From assembly GCF_008831285.2 (NCBI RefSeq), contig NC_045148.1, forward strand, positions 6,081,001 to 6,145,000: a DNA stretch of 64,000 nt. The letters run 5' to 3'. The DNA comes from Nymphaea colorata (Eukaryota; Streptophyta; Magnoliopsida; Nymphaeales; Nymphaeaceae). Below are positions 12,001 to 24,000 of this stretch, one piece after another. Numbering within the stretch: the stretch's first letter is position 1; every line of letters begins with the position of its first letter. The notes under the pieces were generated by a model. It made no database searches. It was not told where the DNA came from and was given only the letters and a program-made list of their open reading frames with translations. Position numbers and translations under genes: made by a program.

Positions 12001-15000
12001 AAGATAATAGGATGTAGGTGGGTATATAAAGTTGACTAGAAGTGATGGATCACTTGAAAGGTATAAATTAGATTAGTTGCTAAAGGGTATGCTCAAGAAT
12101 ATGACATAGACTACAATGAGACCTTTACTCATGTTGCTAGAATGACATCAGTTAGGACGCTCATGGCCATTGCTGCCATCAAGCAATGGTCCATATATCA
12201 AATGGATGTCAAGAATGCTTTTTAAATGGTTGATTACATGAAGAGGTGTACATGGACTCACCTCCTAGGCTTGATTTACCTGAAGAAAAATTATCCATCT
12301 TAGAAAGACACTAAATGGCTTGAACCAAGTTCCAAAAGCTTGGTTTGACATGTTTAGCAATGTTATGTTTAAACAACGTTTAAAATCATGTTATTCTGAT
12401 ACTGCTATGTTTGTTAAAAATACTGATATATGTATAATTGTGTTGCTTTTATATGTAGATGATATGATTATTACAAGTAATGACGCCAACGGTATTATGG
12501 TAACTTAACATATTTTCATGGCATTGAAGTAGCTTATAGTAGAAGAGGATACTTACTCTTACAAATGAAGTTTTCCAATAATATTATAAGCATATCTAAA
12601 ATCACTGATGACAAAGTGGTCGACACTTATGAAGCTTTAGGAGTAAAGATGAAGATTGATGATGGAAAAATTCCAGAAAATCTCACACCCTTTTGTCAAT
12701 TGGCTGGAGCTCTCACATATCTATCCATCACAAGGTCTGACATATCTCATGATGTACATGTCATAAGTCAATTTCAACAAAGACCTACTTCTGTACACAT
12801 GAGAGTTGCATTGAGGAATGTTCGATATGTCAAACAAACTATAACGAAGGACTTTTTCTATCCTCCTCATCAAATTTAAATATGATTGCTTATACTGATG
12901 CTTATTAGGGTGGAGATCCTAACAATAGGCATTCCACCACTAGTTTTTGTGTTTTTCTAGGTGATTCTCTTATCTCTTGGAGGTACAAAAAGAAAAATAA
13001 AGACTCTTTATCTTCAACCGAGACTATCATGCTACGGCTACCACCACCATAGAGATTGTATGGTTAAAGAGTTTATTAAAGGACATTAGAATTGACTTGA
13101 CTGAAGCCACTAAGCTCTGCTGCAACAATAAAATCACCATCTACATTGCTAGCAATCATACTTTTTATGAAGAGAAAAACATATTGAAATAGAGTGTTAC
13201 TGTGTGAGAGAAGAATATCTTAGCCGAACAATTAACATATCTTTTGTTCCTTCAGAATATCAACTTTGAGATTTTTTCACCAAGACATTTGCTTCAGTAA
13301 AATTTCAGTTTCTTCTTAACAAACTTTTGGTGATCACACCGGAAGTTTTAGGGGGGTGTTGAAATTTAAGGATTAGCTCTAATGTAAGTATACATACATG
13401 TTTTTATATGTAGTATGTACTATCATATATCTTAAACTCCTAGTAGTTTGATGTATGATTTGTATGTATAAATATATGTATGTATGCATAGGCCTTTTTG
13501 TATTTATTTTCCTTTTATTTTTCTGTATATTTTTTATTTCTTTTTATTTACAAAAGGAACTAGCTGTTGGCTGCCCCCAATGACTAGAAATCTAACTGTT
13601 GGAGCTGTGCAACAGCTAGCTCCTTTTTCTCCTTCTTCCTTTCTTTTTTCTATAAGGGACTTCGGTCTCTTGCTTTGTGTGGGCTTTAAGGCCTGTTTTT
13701 GTCTATTATTTGAGATTGAATACAAGTTTTCACCTCTAGTTTGAAGTTTTTCCTTGTGTGATTTCTTGGAGTAGTTGGTATCTTCAAGACGGTGATTCTT
13801 GAAGATTTTCTATCATTAAGTTCAGGCCTGATTAACAATGACAGTCTAGCTGAAACTCGTGCAGGAGTTCCATCACTAAGCTAACTGAATGTATTAGTTG
13901 TGCATTATGATATGCATTTAGGCATATAATAAATCACATTATAACTTTTTTTTCTTGTGTCTGTGTTTGTGTGTGTGTGTACTGTGGAACATTTGTTTTC
14001 TGTTGGTGACACAGAAGCTTTTTTTATTTGCATTGTGCAAGAGGAGCTTCCAATCTAACACACTTCAGTATACATACATCAGTCATCAATATAGTCCTCA
14101 AGAATCTAGAAGGAACTTTCAGCCAAAATATAAAGCCATCAAACTTCAAAACAGGCATGTTCTTCTACCGCCACACCAATTCTAAGAAAATCAAAAGAAT
14201 TCGAGTCATGCATTTGAAGAATGTAAATGACACTAACCAGTAAAACTGTTTTGTCATCATCAGCGTGAAGCCATTTAAATATGAGAGGAAAAATGCGTCT
14301 AAAATGGGCTACAATAATAACTCCCATAGCATTGAAGACAGGTTCAATCAGTTGCAGCCACGAAACTCGAAGCCCTTTACTCCTTGGATGGCGCTCTAAA
14401 TGCCCAAGCATTTCATTTAGTACTTTCTCATACCTAAAAACAAAAGTTGTGGAACTTAAAAATCAATAAATGAACAAACATCATTATCTTACATTTAAAC
14501 ACATGAACCTGCCCTAATCAACTAAGTTCACAATTGTGTCGATAATAAGAAACTAAGAGAAATACTTTTGAAACCTCTTGCATTTCCCCATCATATAAAA
14601 TTTAAATGACAAAGCACTGGACATGATTTCCAACAATTGAATTCATAATCATATGCATTTGGATCTGCTATATATCATAACAACTACCCATCCCCACTCT
14701 GAACGCACGGAGACAAACAACAGAGGGACAACTTGTTATGCACAAGGGTCTGACGCAGCAACCTAGAGACAGAAAAAAATGGAATTCCCTCATTTTACTG
14801 GCAAAGATCCTACGTTGGGTTTTCCAATCTGAACAATACTTTGATTGTTAAGCAATCATGAGAGATCAGAGAGTTAACCACACAACAATACATTTTGAAG
14901 GGTCAGCCATTCGTTGGTAAAGCTGGCTCATTCCACAGCAAAGAAAGCCTAGTTAGGACGTGCTAGTGGAGGCAATTACTGCTTGTTTCGGTCCATCATC

Positions 15001-18000
15001 CTATCTCGACTACAATGTCGTGTTATCAAAAATCAGGTAGGTAGGTATGGTAGTGGAGTACCAGGAGACCTTTGAGGGGATGGCCCATTGAAGCTTTTGT
15101 TGGAGCTTTCATTGGAGGATTTCAACAAGAAATTAGGATCGAAGTTCAGGCTTAGAGACCTCGTTCTCTCTGGCGAAGTGCTTCGAGATGGCACAAACAG
15201 TGGAAGAGAAAGAAAGTCGACTGAGCTTTACATGGAAGGGGTGAGGAGAGAGCCTCAAAGCCCTCCAGATCAGATAGAGATGTGTTTCCAGGTAACAGCG
15301 TTCAGTCCACCCAGCCTACATGACGATTTGTGAGGCATTTGACGCTTGAGCAAATCAAGGATAAACAAAGGAAGGGGATCTGTTTTCACTGCGACAGACC
15401 ATCTAGCGTAGACACTCATGCCATCGATTGTACATGTATTTGGTGGAAGAAGAGGCAGTGGAGGACAAAGAGGGTGACCTGCATTTGAAAAAAGGAACAG
15501 AAATGCATGAAAGAAGGGAGGACAAAGTGCTGGAAATTTCCTTACACGTGCTATCCAGGGACGAAGCACCATAGCTCATGCATGTGCAAGGGAGGTTGCA
15601 GGGCAGACTAGTGAGAGTCTTGGTAGACACAGGTTCTACGCACAATTTTACTTCTGAGAAGACTGCGAGATCCTTAGGCTGTGAGGTGGAAGTGCAACCA
15701 GTCTTTGACGTTGTTGTGGGAGATGGGAGTACGTGTGCCGAGGAAGACGCAAGAATGTGGCACTGGAAATACAGGGGCATAAATTCCCTCTGCAGCTTTA
15801 CACACTAGGTATGGACGGAGCAGATTTGGTATTGGGCATTCATTGGCTGTGCATTTTAGGGGAGATTGTTTGGGATTCCATGGGTATGAAGATGCACTTT
15901 CAGCGAAGTGATCAATCCAAACTGATGCTCGAGGCAGTGCCTAAGTGTGAAGTTAAGAAAGAATCAGACTTCAGGGTAATGAAGGGGTCGGCTGCATCTT
16001 TCTAGCTTTTGGCAACCAGTGCTTCAGATCATGTAGCAGTGGACTGGCTGCGACATGCCCAAGATCTGTGGCCAGTCATTGAAGCGGCTGATCTATGAGT
16101 TTCAGCAAGTATTCACACTGCCTAGTGGCCTGCCTCCCAACGCATACACAACCAGCACATTCCTTTACAGCCAGGGGCACAATCTGTTAGGGGCAGACCT
16201 TACCAGTACCGTCAAACGCAACGAGAAACCCTAGAATAGATGGTGCAGGATATGCTTATGGAGGGGATCATTTGACCGAGCGGAAGCCTGTTTGCGTCAC
16301 TAGCACTATTGGTTAGGAAGAAGGGTGGAAGCTGGTGATTCTGTGTGGATTATCATGTGCTTAATGCACGGACGGTGATGAAGGGGTCAAATGTTGTCCT
16401 TGCTCCAAATATCAAAAAGAATATTATTTCCATTTCTAAACTTGTAGATGATACAAACTCATCTATTGAATTTACTTCTTCTTCTGTGTATGTCAAGGAT
16501 CTTCTAACGAAGAAAACATTCGTTGAAGGGGAACGCCAAGGAAATATGTATGTTTTCAAGGAAAATCCTTATCTCTTCCAGCCCTCTTCAAGTCCAACTC
16601 AATTGACCTGCTTACCTTCCAAACCTTCACAAATTCCAAGTTCTAGCTGTCTCCAATCACACGTCAGTAAGTCAAATTTATGTCATGGTCGTATGGGACA
16701 TTGTAGTCTGGGTTTTTGGAAAAACTTGCATCAGATAATCTCATTCCAAAATCCAGTCTATCTTTTGATTCCTATGACCAAAAATGTTCTAGTTGTGAAC
16801 TATGTAAGAGTCATATACTTCCTTTTCATAATATCAATAAAAGAGTTTCTAAACCTTTTGAGATTGTTTATTCTGATGTATGGGGGCCAGCTCCCTCTTG
16901 CTATTATGTTTTGTTCATAGATTCTTATTCTCGATATACTTGGATTCACTTCATAAAACAAAAATCAGAAGTGTTTAGTATCTTTCGAGAATTTCATGCC
17001 ATGATCCAAACACAGTTCTCATCTAAAGTTGTGCTTTTCCATTGTGATGGTGGGGGAGAATATTCTTCACACAACTTTATTAACTTTTTACGAGAAAATG
17101 GGATAACTTGACAGATTTCATGCCCATACACTCCACAGCAAAATGGTGTAGCTAAACGAAAACATCGTCACATCGTGGAAAGTAGTATGAGTATGATGCA
17201 TGATAGTAATACTCCTATTACTCTATGGACGAAGGCTTTTCACACTGTTGTGCATATAATAAATCGTCTGCCCGTGGGCAGACAGTTTTGGATTCAAAAT
17301 CTCCTTACTTCACTCTTTTTGGTCGAAATCCAAACTACAATGATTTAAGGGTTTTTGGATGTGTGTGCTATGTTCACATTGACTCGTCATTGAGAAATAA
17401 ATTTCAGAGCAAAGCAATGCAGTGCAGGTTCGTTCGCTATGCAGATGAATACAAAGATTTCAGATGTTATGACCCTACAACCAGACGCATCAAAGTATCG
17501 AGAAATGTTGTGTTTGATGAACACAACTTTAACATTTCTCCTGAGAATTCTCAACCCGTGAAATCATATGATCCTTGGGTAAGTGCCGAGTTATTTGCTG
17601 GAGGCAGTCCAGAATCACATCCACATGATGAGATAGGATCTTCACATATCACACAAACAAAAGGAAACAAAGAACTAGTTCCAGCTATGAAAGGAGAAAA
17701 CAATGCTTCATGTCGATTTTCAGGACAGGTTTACACTCATCAGAAAAAAAGGAGAGATGGCAATCCAACCTCTTCCCACGTTAAAGTCTATGATCAGCCT
17801 ATTAGAAGATCAGTGTCAGTGTGACACCCCATTCATAGATGGGTAAGCTATGATCATCTCTCCTTAGATTTTCAGCTCTTTATGTCTCAAGTTATAAAAA
17901 GAGATGAACCTACTTCTTTTGAGGAAGCATCCAAGTCGTCGCATTGGATCAAGGCAATGAATGAAGAAATAGATGCATTGCATGAATGTGGGACATGGAA

Positions 18001-21000
18001 AGTTGTTCCTAGACCCAAAGAAAAGAATGTAGTAGGTTCGAAATGGATTTAAAAAATTAAATATAAACCTAATGGCAATGGAGAAAGATACAAGGCAAGA
18101 TTGGTGGCACGAGGCTTCATACAACAATATGAAGAAGATTATGATGAAATATTCAGCCCTGTGATCAAAATGGGAACAATCTGTGTGATTATATCGTTGG
18201 CAGTTGAATATGGATGGAGACTACATCAAATGGATGTGAAGAATGTTTTTGTTCATGGTGATTTGGGGGAGGAAATATATATGGAACAACCTCCAGGATA
18301 TACGAAAGGAGATTCTCATACATGGGTTTGCAAACTAAGAAAATCTATTTATGGACTCAAACAGGCCTCACGCTCGTGGTTTGATTTCTCCTGCAAGATT
18401 CAAGAATGTGGCTTTCGGAGATGTCCTCTAGATCACTCTCTTTTCATCTATCGAAAGGAAAACACATTTACTTTACTTCTTATATATGTTGATGATATTG
18501 TTATCACAAAAAATTCAGAAAAACACATAGAAGAAGTTTAAGTTTTGATGATGCAAAACTTCAAAATGAAAGAGCTTGGTGATTTACGATTCTTTCTTGG
18601 AGTGGAGATTGATAGGTATGTCTGATTGTAAGCCTGTTGGAACTCCTAGTGTTCTAAATCAAAGACTAAGTGCTCAGGATGGAGAGTTATATGAAGATCC
18701 TACACAATATCGAAGCATCTTACATTCACTAGACCAGACATTATATATGTTGTGAATCACGTATCTCAATTTATGCATGCAACTAGAGATACTCACATGG
18801 ATGCTGTCCAAAGAATATTAAGATATCTAAAAGGGACAGCAGGAGATGACTTAGTTTATGGTAAAAATGAAAATATAACTACTGGACATCAACTTATGAC
18901 ATTCACAGATGCTGATTAGGCTGGAGATCCCGATCAAAGAAAGTCCATTTCTGGTTTTTGTATTTTCATTGGATGTAATCTTGTGTCTTGGAGTTGTCGA
19001 AAGCAAAAGGCAGTGGCAAGATCCAGCACTGAAGCAGAATACAGATGCATGGCTGCAGGTGCTGTTGAAGTTACATGGGTTAGACATTTGCTAGAAGACA
19101 TTGGAGAAAAGATTAAAATGTCAATGTTAATATGCGATAATCAAAGCGCTATTAACATTGCTTTTAATCCCATACAACATGGTCCAACAAAGCACATTGA
19201 GATTGATCAACACTTTATTAGACAAAAGGTGGAAGACAAGGAGATTCAGCCTATTTATGTTCGTACAGATGAACAAGTTGCAAACTTATTCACAAAAAGA
19301 CTAACGAAGCAACGATTTTGGATTCTAAAAGGCAAGTTGTAGAAGGTGCAAAACCATATACAACTTGAAGGAGGATGATAAGATGTTGGATCTAATCTGA
19401 TCCAGATCCAACACGTCTAACCATGTCTGAGCGCATTTATCTAGGTAGGGTTATGATTGTAATTTCTGTAATTGTTTTATTCTAGACTCTAGATTAATGT
19501 GTTGCTTCACTCTAGGCTCTAGATTATTGTGATTGTGTTATTCTAGATTCTTGTAAATTGTATAGAGGGATCACTATATAAATGGGTTGTGTGAGAATGT
19601 AAAATCACATCTCCCTTCCTCATTTCTCTTTTCCTATTCTCTCTCTTATCTCTCTGGACGTGGGTTATACTTCGACACCCAAAATCTAACAAATATCCCA
19701 TGGCAGACTGAATTCAATAAAACTACTGACTAGCAGCAATAAAATATACTATTTTAGGTCTGTCACATCAAAACAAACCATAAATGCAGCCACAAGTGGA
19801 CCAACTCATCACAAACTCCACATCTACACCACCAACTCCACAGCCTCACCACAAAAACAACTTCCTACTTCAAGCCACTTTTCTACATCAGGAGTCTAAT
19901 CACGTCTACATCCACTACGTGATCAGATCTGGCTGTTAGTTCTTCAAATCTGAATCAGATCTAATCCTTGCAGTAAAAAGGGGGCAAAAACACTGGTCTA
20001 CTTTGATGAAAATCGGATGATCTGACTCAAATCTCAATTTGACGAAAATGTAGAGAATACCCAAAAGTTGCAATCGCTAGAATCTCCCGACCGCCGTCAA
20101 AGTTCGCTAGAAAATAATCACCACTGGTGGAAGTTCCGCATTGCCATCGCTGGTGGCTCTGATACCATGTTGGAACTCACGGTAGGAGAGAAAAAGTCTA
20201 AAAATTATCTACTAGCGAAAGGAGGCGGCCAGCCTTATTACAAAATAACTTCACAAAAACATAGTAAATGAAGAGGACTCTAACTCTCTAAAAATTCAGA
20301 AAACTATCAAACTTAAACTTTTTCAACATAAATCATTGCTCTACGGTTCTACCTACTAAAATCTGCAATAAAAGCTCACACATAGGTCAGAATTAGAAAG
20401 GCACCAAGAAATAGAAAACTTAAAATTGGTACATACCAACTGCAACGAGGATTTCTTCGTTGCGTGCATGTCACCAAAAGCACAGTCATCTCAATGGTGC
20501 TATGCCAGATGTCATCATTAGCAGGGATATTCCGACAACAGGCATCAAGTATTACATCTGCATACCAATCAAGTTCAGCCATATTCATGTTCTTTGCTAT
20601 ATGCAGAAAGCTAATAATTGCCTGTCCCTGAGAAAAAAAACAACCATCGGAAACTTATAGGAAGAAAGAAAAAATCAACAATGAAATCAAAAGGATTGCT
20701 AGAAGATAAAAGAAATAGTGAATAACACTAAGATTTGTATGGTACACTATTGACATTATTAACACTCAAAAGCTATGTCACATAGGTACACACTCAAAAG
20801 CATAGGTACAGGTACGGGTGGCTGGAGAGACTCCTCCTGAAATTTCTTTCCAGTTATCACCATTATAGATAGTCGGGAGGTGACCCGAAAGAGTTTATTC
20901 TTGAGTAATGAGAAGTTAACCCTCTGGAGAGAGGATTTGCCATAATTCCTCCTCCTCTCATGGTGTGCGTGAGTTAACACATCGCCTGAGTGTCTGTGCA

Positions 21001-24000
21001 GAGGCAGAGGCTATCACTATGACTTTCAAGTACTTCACTTCCAGTTCTACGGTGATGGGCTCTACTATGATTTATCTAGTGAAGAAAGAAGTTATTTGCC
21101 TTTCCCAAGCCAGGAAGGAACTATTTGACAAAAAATTTGAGTATGTGTAATAATTTTTCCAGATCTTCTAAGACTGATCTTCTAGTCTATGATCTTCAAG
21201 CTCTATCACAATTCTCTCGGAATGAAAGTAGTTACTTGTATAATTGAACTTCTCATAAATTAACCAGGTAGAAAGGGAAATCAACAAAGGAAGAAAATTA
21301 CAACGAGAATTAGAATCCTTAAAAGTGAGCTGCTTTGAGATCACTTCATTGCACCAGAAGCAACATATCTTTCTTTTATATATGAACAGCATTATTCCTT
21401 TAAGAAATTCAAACAGATTTCAGCAAGAGGAGTTTTAGAACAAGGGTCACAACCAGATGTTAAGAACTCTGATTAATGTCAAAGCACAATTAGGTTCCAG
21501 ACTGCATTGCAAAAGAAGACCAAACTAGACTCTAGATTTTTCTATCCAAGACAAAAGGACAGAACAGAAATAGACAGAAAGCAAAATAAAACAAAATAAA
21601 ATAACACATAGATTTGCAAATTCTAATTACCAAACAGATTTCAGCAGAAAACAAAACAGGAAAACAGAAGAAAACAAAAGAAGATAAAGGTCCGATTTGC
21701 AAATTCTGATTGACAACCCGATTTCAACACAAAACAGAAAAAAAAAAAAAAAAACTAAAGTAATAAATCACCGGTGCAGAACATTCATTAATAAACCTGG
21801 TTTGAGCATAGAATCAATAACAATTTCCAATCTCCATTCCCAGAAGAGAAGAAAGGAATGGAAAAAGACCAAAAGACAAGAATGAATGGAAGCAGATTGC
21901 AGAAACAGGAAACTAGAAGCAGATTTCAGTTTCCAGAACAGGACTCAAATAAATAGAAAATAAGTAAGAAGACAAGACAGCAAACATATCATCCAACTGA
22001 AAAAAGAGAAGGTCACGAAACATAGCAAGATGATACCAGGGAAAACTTGCAACAAAATAAAAAGAAAAAAAATCTTATAATTGTGTTTGACAGATCCCGA
22101 CACTGATATCATAATACCTTTTGGTATCTCAGAAAATCCAAAGCAAGCACAACTAAGAAAAAGAATGACCAGCATTAGAGGATGAAGATGCACAATTCGC
22201 AATCTGGAAGACAGTAGGAAGCCCTTCTCATGAAACAGAGATTAGTAGAAGATTGCATGCAGTAAAAACATCAGTAAAATGGAAAATAAATTTTACAAGA
22301 TAAAAAATCCAGGAAATGTAAGAAATCTCTTATCCTTATTGAGATGCTGCTTATCTGCCCCTTTCCTGGATTTGCTTCTGGATCTCATGTGCATACCCAC
22401 ATCAGACACCATTATCAATCAGAGGTAATTACTTTCTCTTCAATTCTCAGCGTACTCATGAAACACATAAAATGGTCGAGATAGTTTATCATTTTTGTTA
22501 GGTATAACAAAATTTTACAACCAAATATTCTTGAACTCATATAGCTTCCATTTTATATAGTTTCGCAAGAAGGAGAATATTTTCTGAAACTACAAAGCAT
22601 TATTCTATTGATTACATATTGAAGAAGCTACTGTCATTTCTAATATTGGATACCATTTTCTGTGCCCAATGCATTTTGTTGTGGATTATTTGAAGAAGAT
22701 ATGTGGTGCAGAATACCTTTCCATGTATTCTCAATTCTGCTTTCCAATGTTTAAATTCATTAGATAAATACTCTCCCATTGGAGTTTAATTGACGCACGA
22801 CAACGTAGTAAATCATCAACAAAGATGACAAAGTAAAAAGACAGAGGCGGTTGAGAAGAAATGTGAGAAGTTCAAGTCCATATAAAGTGTTGCACAAATG
22901 TTTTTTTAGTTGTTTCCATCTCATGTCATTGGCACTTACTATTTTAGTTCAAGAAATACAAAGATCATCTTAAGAGCTCAGTGGAACAGCCTCTTTTACT
23001 TTAAGTTGTCAAAATCAGAAATTGAAGACAGGTCCGTCAAGGTCCTAATTCCTAAACAATTAGTCCTGAGTAGTGGGACACTTTGACCTAATCCAGTCAA
23101 ATAAAATTAATAATGAGGTTTGAAAACAAAATATTAAATTGATAAAAGTGATAACAGACACATAATATCAATATGATTCAAGTAAACCACATAATTGACT
23201 TATTGCAAGCAACATTCCTTAACAATATTCTGACACTAAGGAAACTAGATCCTGCCTTTCTATCAATCTTGACAACCCAAAATCCAACTTTATCTCTCTC
23301 ACTGAATAATCATTATTACAATAAGAGAGAGACAAAATTGTCATGCTGACTGGTGTCATATCTGACACAAATCAAAAACTAGTGTGTATATACACCACTA
23401 AGGAATGTGGAGTTGGTTATACCAGCCTAAAACTAGGGGCAGTCCTACTTATTTCTCACCTTATTCACTAGGTTCTTATAGCTGCTCTTACTCAGCTTCT
23501 ATTTCTAGACTTCCATAACAATGAATCACTCATTATGTTCATGAGATTGATGTGCAAAATATGAAGGCATGTCCACAATCCCTGAGTGACAAGCAAAATG
23601 AATACTGAAAGTGTGTTGGAAAGAACAATAAAAGATGGAACAGAAATCAAGAACTAGTGTGTATATATACCACTAAGGAATGTGGAGTTGGTATACCAGC
23701 CTAAAACTAGGGGCAGTCCTACTTATTTCTCACCTTATTCACTAGGTTCTTATTGCTGCTCTTACTCAGCTTCTATCTCTAGACTTCCATAACAATGAAT
23801 CACTCATTATGTTCATGAGATTGATGTGCAAAATATGAAGGCATGTCCACAATCCCTGAGTGACAAGCAAAATGAATACTGAAAGTGTGTTGGAAAGAAC
23901 AATAAAAAATGGAACAGAAATCAAGAACTAGTGTGTATGTATACCACTAAGGAATGTGGAGTTGGTTATACCAGCCTAAAACTAGGGGCAGTCCTACTTA

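Larger units (their letters stand above)
10130..13837 (+). mobile_element. Ty1/copia retrotransposon, internally deleted, in intron 5 of the TTI2-like gene
   Basis: Two LTRs (10130-10607 and 13357-13837) bound the element, with a flanking duplication ATGAA (10125-10129) against ATGAC (13838-13842). A primer site TGGGTATCAGAGCC follows the left LTR at 10608, and a polypurine tract ending AGGGGGG precedes the right LTR. The internal region is only 2.75 kb: it starts near the gag-pre-integrase motif (HSNLWHQR, about 10740) and lacks gag and protease. It lies on the strand opposite to the host gene, inside the 4.5-kb intron between exons 5 and 6. Confidence 0.9.
16378..19691 (+). mobile_element. 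5'-truncated Ty1/copia element B with 3' LTR, intron 4
   Basis: Copia sequence starts abruptly at about 16378-16392 within the gag-pre-integrase region and runs through integrase, reverse transcriptase and RNase H to a 308-bp 3' LTR at 19384-19691. No 5' LTR, primer site or gag is present upstream; a gypsy fragment is there instead. It lies opposite in strand to the host gene. Confidence 0.85.
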
